This document shows positions 38,841 to 50,977 of a DNA stretch of 64,000 bases, one piece after another. This stretch comes from CAXTKD01 sp964244885 (GTDB lineage Bacteria > Pseudomonadota > Alphaproteobacteria > Sphingomonadales > Sphingomonadaceae): positions 1 through 64,000 of the forward strand of contig CAXTKD010000003.1 in assembly GCA_964244885.1 (NCBI GenBank), written 5' to 3'. The notes under the pieces are model-generated. The model was not told the origin of the DNA, ran no database searches, and worked only from the letters and a program-made list of their open reading frames with translations. Both the position numbers and the translations under genes were made by a program. Position 1 is the first letter of the stretch; every line of letters begins with the position of its first letter.

Positions 38841-40714
38841 CGCGTAAGCGCCGAGAGCGTCTCGCGGAGCAACGTCGGATCGGCGGTGCGCGGCGGGAGG
38901 TGCGCGGCGCAGGCGAGGCAGCGGACCTGAATCGCCGGCCCCCGCGCCACCGCCAGCGCCTCGCCGAAGGCGCTGAGCAGGCGGTCCTGGCCGGCGCGCG
39001 CCAGCCGCGCGAAGGCGTCCTCGCTGCCGCCGCCGTCGCGCGGGCCGATCAACTGCGACAGTAGCTGGAACTGCAACGACGGCTTGACCTCGATCTCGAT
39101 TACTCGCGCGGTCTTCACGTCGAGCTTGGCGCGCCGCGCCGCCTCGGCAATGGCGTCGTTCAGGTCGCCGAAGCGGTCGACGAGGCCGAGCTGATGCGCG
39201 GTGCCGCCCGCCCAGACGCGGCCCTGCGCGATCTGGTCGACCCGCGCCACCGGCAGATGCCGCGCCTGCGACACGAGGCTCGTGAAGCGCCGGTAGATAT
39301 CCTCGACCGACAGCTGGAGCAGTGCCTTGGTATCGGAGCCGAGGCCGCGCAGCACGTCGGGCTCGCCTGAATAAGGCGTCGACCGCACGCCGTCGGCGGT
39401 GATGCCGAGCTTGGCGATCGTCTTCTCGAAGCTCGGGATGATCGCGAACACGCCGATCGAGCCGGTGATCGTCGACGGTTCGGCGAACACCGCGTCGGCG
39501 GCGGTCGATACCCAGTACCCACCGCTCGCCGCGACGTCGCCGAACGAGGCGACGACCGGAATCTTCAGCGTCTGCTTGGCGTCGGCGATGGCGGCGCGGA
39601 TCTTCTCCGAGGCCAGCACCGAACCGCCAGGCGAATCGATGCGGACGACCAGCGCCTTCAAGGTCTTGTCGGCGACCGCCTTGTCGATCAGCGTAGCGAT
39701 GCTGTCGGCCCCCGCGGTGCCGGGCGAAGCCTTGCCATCGACGATATCGCCCGCGACGTAGATCACCCCAACCGCGTCGCCGCCGCCGCTCCGCGCGCTC
39801 GAGCTGGCGCGAAGATAGTCGCCGAGCTTGATCGAGTTGAACGAGCCGGGGAGGGTGCCGCTGCCCTTGCCGACGGCCTTTTGCATTTGACGCGCGAACG
39901 CAACCTCGGTGCCGATCTTGTCGACATAGCCGTCGTTCAGCGCTTGCGTCGCGAGGTCGCCGCCGTTCGCCTTCACCCGCGCCGGCAGGTTGGCGAGCGT
40001 CGCGGCGATCTTCACCTTGGGCCGCGCCGCCTGGACGTCGCTGACGTAGCTTTCCCACAAGGTGTCGGCGAGCGCCTGGTTCGCCGCCTTGGCGTCGGGC
40101 GACGCCTCGGTTCGCGTGTAGGGCTCGACGAACGACTTGTAGGTGCCGACCCGGAAGACGTTGACGTCGACCCCGAGCCTGTCGAGCGCGCCCTTGAAAT
40201 AGAGGTTGGTGCCGCCCGGCCCCGAGAGCAGCACACCGCCCAGCGGGTTGATCCACGCCTCGTTCGATTGCGCGGCGAGATAATAGCCGTCGTCGAGATA
40301 GGCGGTGGCGTAGGCATAGACCGGCTTCTTCGCGGCGCGTACGCGGCGGATCGCTGAGCCGATCGACTGGAGATTGGCGGCGCCGGTGCCCATGAAATTG
40401 TCCATCTCGAGCACGACGGACTTGATGCGGCTGTCGGCCGCGGCGCGGTCGAGTCCCTCGATGACGTCGCGAACCGCGATCTCCGGGCGGGTGTCGGGCC
40501 CGCCGCGCAGCGACTCCAGCGGCGAGCGCTCGGACTTCTGGTCGACGATCCGGCCGTCGAGATCGATGACCAGCGCTGATCCACTCGGCACGGTCAGCGG
40601 CGCGCCGTCGCGGGTCACCGCCCATAGCGCCGTGAACAGCAGGAGCAGCAGGACAAGCGCCAGCGCATCCTTGATGCCAACCAGAAGCCGCCAGAGACCG
40701 CGCAGAAGACGCAT
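38837..40714 (-). CDS. sppA: Signal peptide peptidase SppA, 67K type
   Basis: 625-aa membrane-anchored serine protease that degrades cleaved signal peptides. An N-terminal helix (LALVLLLLLFTALWAV) is followed by two tandem SppA domains. The Lys of GTYKSFVEPYTR and Ser of VAASGGYWVSTAAD are the catalytic Lys/Ser dyad of the E. coli enzyme; NPLGGVLLSGPGGTNLYFKG is also typical. Start at 40714 (MRLLRGLWRLL) chosen over upstream codons because the anchor follows it directly. Confidence 0.94.
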
Positions 40715-40842
40715 CGTCAAACCTCGTGCGAGTGTATGATGCGGATATAGCGGCGCGTCGCGCTTCCACAAGCGAGCCGCCCACTTGACTAACCGAAAGG
40801 GGCGTCCGACCTAGGGTGCGAGCCTTTGGAGACGTGAACACC

Positions 40843-41478
40843 ATGATCGAATTACCGGGACAGGCGGGCCTCGTCCCCGTCGTCATCGAGCAGTCCAACC
40901 GCGGCGAGCGCTCGTTCGACATCTTTTCGCGGCTGCTGCGCGAGCGGATCATCTTCGTGACCGGACAGGTCGAGGACCATATGGCGTCGCTGATCGTGGC
41001 GCAGCTGCTCTTCCTCGAGTCCGAGAACCCGAAGAAGGACATCTACATGTACATCAACTCGCCGGGCGGCGTCGTCACGGCGGGTCTCGCGATCCACGAC
41101 ACCATGCAATATATCCGCCCGAAGATCGCGACGGTCTGCGTCGGCCAGGCGGCGTCGATGGGCAGCTTCCTGCTGTCGGCGGGCGAGCCGGGCATGCGTT
41201 ATGCGCTCACCAATGCTCGGATCATGATTCACCAGCCGTCGGGCGGCGCGCAGGGCATGGCGGCGGACATCGAGATCCAGGCGCGCGAGATCCTTCGCAT
41301 GCGTCACCGGCTGAACACGCTCTATGCGAAGTACACCGGCAAGACGATCGAGGAGATCGAGTTCGCGATGGACCGCGACAAGTTCCTGGAGGCCGACGAG
41401 GCCAAGGAGTTCGGCATCGTCGACGAGGTCTACGAGAAGCGCCCGACTCCGACCGAGAACGAATTGAAGGCTGCGTGA
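40843..41478 (+). CDS. clpP: ATP-dependent Clp protease proteolytic subunit
   Basis: 211 aa. Catalytic Ser in GQAASMGSFLLSAG and His in RIMIHQPSGGAQGMA are present, with NSPGGVVTAGLAIHDTMQ and a late LEADEAKEFGIVD. ClpP rings pair with ClpX, encoded 150 bp downstream, to degrade tagged proteins. ATG 40843 is preferred (GGAGACG upstream); upstream GTG codons are alternatives. Confidence 0.96.
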   Translation: MIELPGQAGLVPVVIEQSNRGERSFDIFSRLLRERIIFVTGQVEDHMASLIVAQLLFLESENPKKDIYMYINSPGGVVTAGLAIHDTMQYIRPKIATVCVGQAASMGSFLLSAGEPGMRYALTNARIMIHQPSGGAQGMAADIEIQAREILRMRHRLNTLYAKYTGKTIEEIEFAMDRDKFLEADEAKEFGIVDEVYEKRPTPTENELKAA

Positions 41479-41627
41479 CCGTTACGGCGGCGGTTCTGTT
41501 AAGCCGCCGCCGATTGTTGCGTTATAGTGACCGAGAGGCGGCCAGGAGCGACGGCATGTTTGCCGCGCCGCACAATCCGGGTTAGGCTGCCTGAAAGTGG
41601 CCGGCGACACGCCGGGAAAGGGATTTA

Positions 41628-42887
41628 ATGACGAAGCTGAGCGGCGGGGATTCGAAGAACACGCTCTACTGCAGCTTCTGCGGCAAGTCGCAGCACGAGG
41701 TCAGGAAGCTGATCGCTGGGCCGACCGTGTTTATCTGCGACGAGTGCGTCGAGCTCTGCAACGACATCATCCGCGAGGAAACCAAGACCGCTTTGGTGAA
41801 GACCAAGGACGGCGTCCCGACCCCGCGCGAGATCTGCAAGGTTCTGGACGACTATGTCATCGGCCAGATGCACGCCAAGCGCGTGCTCTCGGTTGCGGTC
41901 CACAACCACTACAAGCGGCTGAACCACGGCGCCAAGGGCGCCGAGGTCGAGCTGGCGAAGTCGAACATCCTGCTCGTCGGCCCGACGGGCTGCGGCAAGA
42001 CGCTGCTCGCGCAGACTCTCGCCCGCATCCTCGACGTGCCGTTCACGATGGCCGACGCGACGACTCTGACCGAGGCCGGCTATGTCGGCGAGGATGTCGA
42101 GAACATCATCCTGAAGTTGCTGCAGGCGAGCGACTACAACGTCGAGCGCGCGCAGCGCGGCATCGTCTATATCGACGAGATCGACAAGATCAGCCGCAAG
42201 GCGGACAACCCCTCGATCACCCGCGACGTGTCGGGCGAGGGGGTCCAGCAGGCGCTGCTCAAGATCATGGAAGGCACCACCGCCTCCGTGCCGCCGCAGG
42301 GCGGGCGCAAGCATCCGCAGCAGGAGTTCCTGCAGGTCGACACGACGAACATCCTGTTCATCTGCGGCGGCGCCTTCGCGGGGCTTGAGAAGATCATCGG
42401 CGATCGCCTCCAGGGCAAGTCGATTGGTTTCGGCGCGCATGTCGCGGCCCCCGACGAGCGCCGCACCGGCCAGGTGCTGCGCCAGTGCGAGCCCGAGGAT
42501 CTGTTGAAGTTCGGCCTCATCCCCGAGTTCATCGGCCGCCTGCCGGTGATCGCGACGCTTGAGGATCTGGACGAGGACGCGTTGATCAAGATCCTGACCG
42601 AGCCGAAAAACGCGCTGGTCAAGCAGTACCAGCGCCTGTTCGACCTCGAAGGCGTCAAGCTCGGCTTCTCGGTCGATGCGCTGTCGGCGATCGCCAAGCG
42701 CGCCATCGAGCGCCGCACCGGCGCCCGCGGCCTCCGCTCGATCATGGAAGGCATCCTGCTCGACACGATGTTCGATCTGCCCGGCATGGGCGACGTCGAC
42801 GAGATCATGATCGACGAAGCCGTGGTCGGCGGCACCAAGGAACCGGTCCGCGTCTTCTCCAAGAAGGAAGCGGGCGCCAGCGCCTGA
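41628..42887 (+). CDS. clpX: ATP-dependent Clp protease ATP-binding subunit ClpX
   Basis: 419 aa. N-terminal zinc-binding domain with two CxxC pairs (YCSFCGKSQ ... CDECVELC), Walker A GPTGCGKTLLAQTLA, Walker B IVYIDEIDKIS, pore loop GYVGEDVEN and sensor-2 GARGLRSIME. The unfoldase partner of ClpP. A strong terminator follows immediately. Confidence 0.97.
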   Translation: MTKLSGGDSKNTLYCSFCGKSQHEVRKLIAGPTVFICDECVELCNDIIREETKTALVKTKDGVPTPREICKVLDDYVIGQMHAKRVLSVAVHNHYKRLNHGAKGAEVELAKSNILLVGPTGCGKTLLAQTLARILDVPFTMADATTLTEAGYVGEDVENIILKLLQASDYNVERAQRGIVYIDEIDKISRKADNPSITRDVSGEGVQQALLKIMEGTTASVPPQGGRKHPQQEFLQVDTTNILFICGGAFAGLEKIIGDRLQGKSIGFGAHVAAPDERRTGQVLRQCEPEDLLKFGLIPEFIGRLPVIATLEDLDEDALIKILTEPKNALVKQYQRLFDLEGVKLGFSVDALSAIAKRAIERRTGARGLRSIMEGILLDTMFDLPGMGDVDEIMIDEAVVGGTKEPVRVFSKKEAGASA

Positions 42888-42908
42888 GCGGCCTCAGCAA
42901 CAAGCCAA

Positions 42909-42937
42909 GGGGGCGGGATGCGAGTCCCGCCCCTTTT
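42909..42937 (+). terminator. Rho-independent terminator after clpX
   Basis: Stem GGGGCGGGA / TCCCGCCCC (9 bp) with loop TGCGAG, followed by TTTT. Directly repeated GTAGTCACGC copies lie just downstream at about 42945-42964. Confidence 0.88.
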
Positions 42938-42976
42938 CTATGTGTAGTCACGCGTAGTCACGCGACTTGTTTTCTG

Positions 42977-42995
42977 CTAAGTCTATCTGACTTAG
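42977..42995. promoter_or_regulatory. Probable operator of the clpX-lon toxin-antitoxin module
   Basis: Perfect 7-bp inverted repeat CTAAGTC / GACTTAG with a TATCT spacer, running into the AGGAG of the antitoxin gene. Placement suits autorepression by the antitoxin. Confidence 0.55.
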
Positions 42996-43004
42996 GAGAT
43001 GCAG

Positions 43005-43262
43005 ATGGAAATGTCCGTCCGGGAAGCCAAGGCGCGGTTCAGCGAGGCGATCAACAACGCTGCGCGCGGTGAGCGTGTGATCGTCACCAAGGACGGAGAG
43101 CCGTTCGTCGAGATCATCAAGGTGCGCAAGCCCGAGACGGAGGACTTTTTCACGCGGCTCAACCGCGTTCGGAAGGAGATGGGCCTGGACGGGGTCACGG
43201 TTCAGATCGACGATGGCTTCGACGACCCCGCCTTCAGCCGCCGGGTTCTCGGCCTCGAATGA
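43005..43262 (+). CDS. Phd/YefM-family antitoxin
   Basis: 85 aa. MEMSVREAKARFSEAINNAARGERVIVTKDGEPFVEII is the Phd/YefM DNA-binding fold signature (VREAKARFSEAI, then a beta hairpin around TKDGEPF). The C-terminal half FTRLNRVRKEMGLDGV would bind the toxin. ATG 43005 is preferred because an AGGAG is 6 nt upstream; ATG 42999 lies too close. Overlaps the toxin start by ATGA. Confidence 0.88.
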   Translation: MEMSVREAKARFSEAINNAARGERVIVTKDGEPFVEIIKVRKPETEDFFTRLNRVRKEMGLDGVTVQIDDGFDDPAFSRRVLGLE

Positions 43263-43654
43263 AACTGCTTCTCGACACCCACTATCTCGTCTGGCTTGCC
43301 GTCGATCAGGACAGGCTGACATCCGAAGAACGGGATCTCTTTTCCGCGGGCGGCGTTGAGCTCGTCCTGTCGTCGGTCGCGATCTGGGAGGCGCGCCTGA
43401 AGTGGGACAGCTATCACCAGTCCGGCGAGCGCAAGGGGCGGGTCGCGCCCGACGCATTTCTGACGATGGCGGAGCGGGCCGGCTGGGCGATGCTGCAGCT
43501 GACGGGTGCGCACGCCGTCGCCCGTTTGCGGCAGCCGCTCGATCATAGAGACCCCTTCGATGAGCTGCTTCTCGTGCAGGCTCAGGAAGAGGGCATTCTG
43601 CTGCTGTCGCGTGATGGAAAGTTGGCCGACCACCCGCTGACCTTCAAGCACTGA
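43259..43654 (+). CDS. vapC: VapC-type PIN-domain toxin
   Basis: 131 aa. KLLLDTHYLVWLAVDQDRLT (first Asp of the PIN active site), SSVAIWEARLKWDSY (Glu), RDPFDELLLVQAQEEG and ILLLSRDGKLADHPL (Asp residues) give the complete acidic set for a Mg2+-dependent RNase. Such toxins usually cut tRNA or rRNA. The pair lies between clpX and lon. Confidence 0.88.
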   Translation: MKLLLDTHYLVWLAVDQDRLTSEERDLFSAGGVELVLSSVAIWEARLKWDSYHQSGERKGRVAPDAFLTMAERAGWAMLQLTGAHAVARLRQPLDHRDPFDELLLVQAQEEGILLLSRDGKLADHPLTFKH

Positions 43655-43808
43655 CGTAACGACGCTTCCCAAACTCGTTACCCGTGTTAACCTGACGATC
43701 ACGGGAGCCTGCCATGATTGATCGCGGGGCACGGACTCCCCATATCGTCGCTGGACCGCTTGTTTCGCTCGCCGGGGGGTGGGCGCGGTGCCGGCCTGGA
43801 GTTGCCTG
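43655..43808. other. Intergenic region upstream of lon
   Basis: 154 bp that must hold the lon promoter. CCCGTG ... CACGGG symmetry at 43681-43705 and a CCCCATAT at 43738-43745 resembling a sigma-32 -10 element are seen; no convincing sigma-32 -35 lies at the right spacing. Confidence 0.35.
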
Positions 43809-46202
<2,394 letters not shown>

Positions 46203-46294
46203 CGATCGGAAAGCAGCGGTTTTCCTTTTGACAGCCTTCGAAGCCGATACTTAGATGCGGCGCGTTCCACTGACCCGTCCGCGGAGACCTTCGC

Positions 46295-46567
46295 ATGAAC
46301 AAGCAGGACCTGATCGCTGCCGTCGCGGAGACCGCCGGCTTCAATCGCGGCGACGCGGTCCGGGCGGTCGAGGCCGTGTTCGAAACGGTGTCCGACGCGC
46401 TGAAGCGCGGCGACGAGGTCCGTGTGGTGGGCTTCGGCACGTTTTCGGTCAGCAAGCGCGCCGCCTCGACCGGGCGCAATCCGCGCACCGGCGAGCCGAT
46501 GCAGATCAAGGCGAGCACCCAGCCCAAGTTCCGGGCGGGCAAGAGCCTCAAGGATTCCTGCAACTAA
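46295..46567 (+). CDS. hup: DNA-binding protein HU
   Basis: 90 aa. MNKQDLIAAVAETAGFNRGD start, GDEVRVVGFGTFSVSKRAAS, then RNPRTGEPMQIKAS, the HU beta-arm signature, and FRAGKSLKDS end. Binds bent DNA as a dimer. Follows lon by 92 bp as in many Proteobacteria. A strong terminator follows. Confidence 0.97.
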   Translation: MNKQDLIAAVAETAGFNRGDAVRAVEAVFETVSDALKRGDEVRVVGFGTFSVSKRAASTGRNPRTGEPMQIKASTQPKFRAGKSLKDSCN

Positions 46568-46601
46568 GGCGCCGCCGGATCGCACGGCGGCGCCTAATGC
46601 C
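46568..46601. terminator. Bidirectional terminator between hup and DUF4142 gene
   Basis: Perfect 10-bp stem GGCGCCGCCG / CGGCGGCGCC with loop GATCGCA, starting at the base after the hup stop and followed by TAATGCCTATTTT. It serves two convergent genes. Confidence 0.82.
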
Positions 46602-47101
46602 TATTTTACGCCGTCGAGCATCTTCACGTGCTCAAGGTGCGTCGCGACGACCTTCGAGGTGTTGGACGCGAACGTCTTGAGCGACGGAACGCTGCCGTTG
46701 GCAGCATAGTCCTTCATCGTCGCCAGCGCCATTTCATGGCCCTTCACCTGGGCGTCGAGATAGGCCTTGTCCCAAGCCGCGCCGCCGCCCATCGCCTTCA
46801 TCCTGGCGAGCGTGCCGGTCTTCATCTTGTCGAGCGACTTGTCGATCGGAACGTCGGGCGACGCCGCCTTGGCCGCCGCCATCAGGTTCGCGGACGACGT
46901 GGTATGGTCCTTGATCATCATGTTGGCGAAGTCCTTGATCTTGGCGTTCGAGGACTTGGCGAGCGCCAGCTTGCTCGACTCGATCTCGAACACGTCGGTG
47001 GACGCAGCCTTGTGGGCGAACTCGGCGCCGGTCATCGGCGCGGCGAGGGCAGGGGTGGCGAGCGCCAAGGCGCCGGCAAGCGACAGGGAACGAGCGAACA
47101 T
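46601..47101 (-). CDS. DUF4142 family exported protein
   Basis: 166 aa. Signal peptide MFARSLSLAGALALATPALA, then helical ferritin-like pattern: AEFAHKAASTDVFEIESSKLAL, IKDFANMMIKDHTTSSANLM, KAYLDAQVKGHEMALATMKDYA, TFASNTSKVVATHLEHVKML. The paired His residues recall a four-helix bundle. Periplasmic; function unknown, often linked to stress. Confidence 0.88.
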   Translation of the reverse strand: MFARSLSLAGALALATPALAAPMTGAEFAHKAASTDVFEIESSKLALAKSSNAKIKDFANMMIKDHTTSSANLMAAAKAASPDVPIDKSLDKMKTGTLARMKAMGGGAAWDKAYLDAQVKGHEMALATMKDYAANGSVPSLKTFASNTSKVVATHLEHVKMLDGVK

Positions 47102-47221
47102 AGGTTAACCTCCCAGTTTGACACGGAAAAACGCTGCCTCTCCAACACGCCGCGCGTTGGCGGGTTCCGTCGCTGGACAAGCGCGCCGCCGCCGCCTAAA
47201 CGCGCACCGCGACGGGCGTCC

Positions 47222-47296
47222 GGGCGCGTAGCTCAGTGGTAGAGCACTGTGTTCACACCGCAGGGGTCGCAAGTTCAATCCTTGCCGCGCCCACCA
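47222..47296 (+). tRNA. tRNA-Val (anticodon CAC)
   Basis: Acceptor GGGCGCG/CGCGCCC, D-loop GCTCAGTGGTAGAGC, anticodon stem CTGTG-TTCACAC-CGCAG with CAC, T-arm AAGTTCAATCCTT region, and encoded CCA end. 75 nt. Confidence 0.93.
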
Positions 47297-47320
47297 CGCC
47301 CGTCGCATACTCTTCTCAAG

Positions 47321-47396
47321 GGGCGCTTAGCTCAGCTGGTAGAGCGGCTCGTTTACACCGAGTAGGTCGGCGGTTCGAACCCGTCAGCGCCCACCA
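47321..47396 (+). tRNA. tRNA-Val (anticodon TAC)
   Basis: Acceptor GGGCGCT/AGCGCCC, D-arm GCTCAGCTGGTAGAGC, anticodon stem CTCG-TTTACAC-CGAG with TAC, T-arm GGTTCGAACCC, encoded CCA. 76 nt. Placed 24 bp after the other tRNA-Val, so probably one transcript. Confidence 0.95.
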
Positions 47397-47583
47397 AACC
47401 GTTGCCGACAAGTCACGCCCGAAATGATTCGGATCGGGCTCTGGCCCGCGCCTCTACTGCTCTGCTGCAACGCAGCGTGCGGCGTCTTTTCACCGTCATA
47501 AATCCCGGCCACAAGGCGGCAACCGAGTCGACCGACCGCAACAGGGGTGGCGGCGACCGGATCGCTTTTCGGGGGACCTCACA

Positions 47584-50500
47584 ATGCGCTCATTCCGCCT
47601 TGGCTGCGCACTTTTCGCGCTCGCCACCGCTTCCGCTGTCCATGCTCAGGAGACGACGGGCACGATCCGCGGGCAAGTTGTCGACGATTCCGGCAATGGC
47701 GTCCCCAGTGCGACAGTCCAAATCGTCCATACCCCGTCGGGCACCCGCTCGACCGTAACCTCGGACGCCAGCGGCAACTTCAACGCCTCGGGTCTTCGCC
47801 TCGGAGGTCCTTTCAACGTCACTGTCGTTTCGGCGGGCTATGAGAGCGCGACGACGACGGTCCCCAACTTGACCGCCGCGACGCCGCAACGCCTTGATGT
47901 CGCGCTGATTGTCGAAGGCCAGACGATTACCGTGACAGGTACACGCCTGCGCAGCACGATCGCAATCGCGACCGGACCAGCCACCTCGCTCGACCGGGAG
48001 GAGATTGCGGGTATCGCCTCGGTCAACCGCGACATTCGCGATCTTGCCCGCCGCGACCCGCTCGTGACCCTTGATCCAACCAATAGCCGCGCAATCTCGA
48101 TCGCGGGCCAGAACAACCGCTTCAACCGCATCACCGTCGACGGCGTGTTGTTTGGCGATCCGTTTGGCCTCAATAACGGCGGTCTCGCTTCATCGCGCGG
48201 CCCAATTCCGCTCGACGCGATTTGTGAATTCACGGTCGAGGTCGCGCCTTCGGATATTCGCAACGGCAACTTCCAAGGCGGTGCGATCAATACGCAGCTC
48301 TGCTCAGGCACGAACGAGTATCACGCGCAGGGCTTCTACACCTATTCGTCGGACAGCCTTGCCGGCGACAAGACCAAGCCGACTCCCACCAACTTGACTG
48401 GTAATGTCCCTCGCGACTTCACGACGAAGGCATTTGGTGGACAGGTTACCGGACCTCTAATCAAGGACCGACTCTACATCGCGTTAACATATGAAGGTCA
48501 GCGCAATTCGACCCCCACCTTGGTCGGTCCGGCGGGTGAAGGTTTCTCTACTGCCCTGGCGCAGGTCAGCCGTGCCGAGGTCGATCAGGTCCGGAATATC
48601 ATCCAAACCCGGTACGGCTACGATGCCCTCAACGTCGCAACTGCTGTCCCGGAGAAGGACGACAAGATCGTCGCCAAGGTCGATCTGAATATCGCGGAAG
48701 GGCACCGCGCTTCGCTTCTCGTCGGGTACAACAAAGGCACGATCCTTGCGGGAAACTCGGCCCAGTCTACCGCGACCACCACCAATCCGACGCTTGCTCT
48801 CCAGTCGAACAATTATCAGCAGGGGGATGAGAACTATTTCGGCGCGTTTGAGCTGAACAATCAGTGGAGCGACGCCTTCTCCACTCAGACGCGCATCACC
48901 TATCAGGACTACACACGTCTGCAGGTGCCCTATGCCGGCCGCGACTTCGGCCAGTTCACAGTCTGTCTCGACCCGGTCAACCCGACCGGCGGTTCCTTGA
49001 CCAACTGCCAGCAGCCTTCGGGCTCGGCGCTCGCCAACGAGGGGCAGGTCTCGGTCGGGCCGGACGCCAGCCGCCAGACCAACACGCTAGACAGCACGCT
49101 ATTCAACGTGGAGCTGTCGGCCCGTCTCAAGCTTAACGGTCATGATCTTCAGATCTTGGCCGCGCGCAACCAGCAGAAGATCAACAACAACTTTCAGCAG
49201 AACTCGTCGGGAACCTTCTACTTCGACTCGATCGCCGATCTTCAGGCGGGCCGCGTTGGCTCCCTTACGCTCAACGTTCCGGTCAACGGCGACCCGAACT
49301 CGGGCGCCGCGATCTTCGACAACATCAACTATGTGTTCGGCATGCAGGACACGTGGGACATCAATGATAACCTCACGCTGCTCTATGGCTTCCGCTACGA
49401 CCTCTACGAGTCGAGCGATCGCCCGCCGGTCAACAATTTCTTTGTAGCTCGCAACGGCTTTGCAAATAATCAGACGCTGAACGGGCGGGCACTCTTCCAG
49501 CCGCGCCTGGCGTTCAATTTCCGCGCCAACGAGCGCCTCCGCTTCAGCGGTTCGGCCGGCATCATCGGGGGCGGCAACCCGAACGTCTGGGTGTCGAATA
49601 GCTATGCCAACCCGGGCACAACCTTCGTGCAGTTTCAGGCCACTCGTACTGGTGCGACGACGTTCAACAACGCCGACCCGTCAGTCGCGGCCGCGCTGAC
49701 CAACAACACGACAGGCGGCCCCGGCATTCCGCAGGCGTTCCGGACTTTCGTTTCGACGAACACCGCGACGCTGCCGCTCGCCAACGTCAACGCCATCGAC
49801 CCAGACTTTAAGATCCCGTCGCAGTGGCGCTACGCGCTTCGCGGCGACTACCTCCTGAACCTCGGCGATTTCCTCGGCGATGAGTGGAATGTCGGCTTCG
49901 ATGCTATCTACTCGGACATTCGTAACAGCACCACTTGGACCGATCTCCGCTCGGTCGTGAATACCGTCCAGGCGACACTGCCTGACGGCCGTCCGCGTTA
50001 TCAGCAACGCACCGGAGCCACCGATTCGAACGCTGACGTGTTCCTGACGAACTCGACACGCGGCTATAGCTACAACCTGGTCGCGCGCATCAATAAGGAG
50101 TTCGCAAACGGCCTTTATGGTCAGGCGTCGTACACCTACCAGCGCGCCAAGGACGTCAACTCGGGCACGTCATCGGTCGCTCTGTCGAACTACGGTCAAA
50201 CCGCCGGTGCCGATCCCAATCAGTCGGCTTACGGGACCTCAAACTACCAGATCGATGATACGATCAAACTCGGTGTCGGCTATAAGCACAGCTTCTTCGG
50301 CGACGCGCTTACCCGCATCGACCTGTTCTTTGAAAGCCGTGCCGGTCAGCGCTTCAGCTACACTGTGCAGGACAGCACGACAGGTCGTTCAGCGGTATTC
50401 GGAGTGACGGGCGTCAACAACCGTTACCTTGCCTACATACCCACGGGCCCGAACGATCCGCTTGTTACCTATGCCTCGGGGTCGGTTAGCGGCGTCGCGC

Positions 50501-50919
50501 AGAGCGCGGCGGATGCTGCGACCTTGCTCGACAGCATCATCAGCGGTTCGAGCCTCGCCAAGTATCGCGGCAAGATCGCGCCGAAGAACCTTGGCCAGTC
50601 CCCGCGGTTCAACAAGCTGGACCTCCACATTAGCCAGGAGATCCCGTTGCCGTTCAAGACCAAGCTCGAAGTGTTCAGCGATATCGAAAACGTTCTCAAC
50701 CTGATCGACCGGGATTGGGGCTCGCTTCGTCAGGTAGGCTTCCCCTATTTCGCCCAGCTAGCCAACGTCACGTGCTTGACGACGCTGACGGGAACGACGG
50801 CTTCAACGACCGCCACGCCGTGCGCGCGCTATTCCTACAACAACGTGCGTGCGCCCGGCCTGACGAGCGACAACGTCTCGCTCTACGCGGTGCGTATCGG
50901 CGCTCGCTTGCGCTTTTAA
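47584..50919 (+). CDS. Oar-like TonB-dependent outer-membrane receptor
   Basis: 1111 aa. Signal peptide (MRSFRLGCALFALATASAVHA), an N-terminal carboxypeptidase-regulatory-like domain (TGTIRGQVVDDSGNGVPSAT to about residue 105), a plug domain with RDIRDLARRDPLVTLDPTNS and ISIAGQNNRFNRITVDG, then a long beta barrel ending in RIGARLRF, whose last Phe suits BAM-mediated insertion. Substrate unknown. GGGGGACC precedes the ATG. G+C appears lower than in flanking genes. It can pair with the tonB-exbB-exbD genes at 62 kb. Confidence 0.92.
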   Translation: MRSFRLGCALFALATASAVHAQETTGTIRGQVVDDSGNGVPSATVQIVHTPSGTRSTVTSDASGNFNASGLRLGGPFNVTVVSAGYESATTTVPNLTAATPQRLDVALIVEGQTITVTGTRLRSTIAIATGPATSLDREEIAGIASVNRDIRDLARRDPLVTLDPTNSRAISIAGQNNRFNRITVDGVLFGDPFGLNNGGLASSRGPIPLDAICEFTVEVAPSDIRNGNFQGGAINTQLCSGTNEYHAQGFYTYSSDSLAGDKTKPTPTNLTGNVPRDFTTKAFGGQVTGPLIKDRLYIALTYEGQRNSTPTLVGPAGEGFSTALAQVSRAEVDQVRNIIQTRYGYDALNVATAVPEKDDKIVAKVDLNIAEGHRASLLVGYNKGTILAGNSAQSTATTTNPTLALQSNNYQQGDENYFGAFELNNQWSDAFSTQTRITYQDYTRLQVPYAGRDFGQFTVCLDPVNPTGGSLTNCQQPSGSALANEGQVSVGPDASRQTNTLDSTLFNVELSARLKLNGHDLQILAARNQQKINNNFQQNSSGTFYFDSIADLQAGRVGSLTLNVPVNGDPNSGAAIFDNINYVFGMQDTWDINDNLTLLYGFRYDLYESSDRPPVNNFFVARNGFANNQTLNGRALFQPRLAFNFRANERLRFSGSAGIIGGGNPNVWVSNSYANPGTTFVQFQATRTGATTFNNADPSVAAALTNNTTGGPGIPQAFRTFVSTNTATLPLANVNAIDPDFKIPSQWRYALRGDYLLNLGDFLGDEWNVGFDAIYSDIRNSTTWTDLRSVVNTVQATLPDGRPRYQQRTGATDSNADVFLTNSTRGYSYNLVARINKEFANGLYGQASYTYQRAKDVNSGTSSVALSNYGQTAGADPNQSAYGTSNYQIDDTIKLGVGYKHSFFGDALTRIDLFFESRAGQRFSYTVQDSTTGRSAVFGVTGVNNRYLAYIPTGPNDPLVTYASGSVSGVAQSAADAATLLDSIISGSSLAKYRGKIAPKNLGQSPRFNKLDLHISQEIPLPFKTKLEVFSDIENVLNLIDRDWGSLRQVGFPYFAQLANVTCLTTLTGTTASTTATPCARYSYNNVRAPGLTSDNVSLYAVRIGARLRF

Positions 50920-50933
50920 CGTTTCGGACCGAG

Positions 50934-50966
50934 AAAAAGGCCGTCAGCTTGCTGGCGGCCTTTTTT
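50934..50966 (+). terminator. Rho-independent terminator after the Oar-like receptor
   Basis: AAAAAGGCCGTCAGC / GCTGGCGGCCTTTTTT, a long stem with one G-T pair and a six-T tail; the A-rich 5' side makes it work in both directions, for the convergent Lrp gene as well. Confidence 0.92.
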
Positions 50967-50977
50967 GTAGGCGATGC

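Noticed and set aside
43700..43760. Sigma-32 heat-shock promoter for lon
   Set aside because: CCCCATAT fits a -10 element, but no CTTGAA-like -35 lies at the right distance; too weak to call as a promoter.
47222..50966. Integrated island at the tRNA-Val genes
   Set aside because: No integrase and no repeat of the tRNA 3' end downstream were seen; only the receptor's composition is suggestive.
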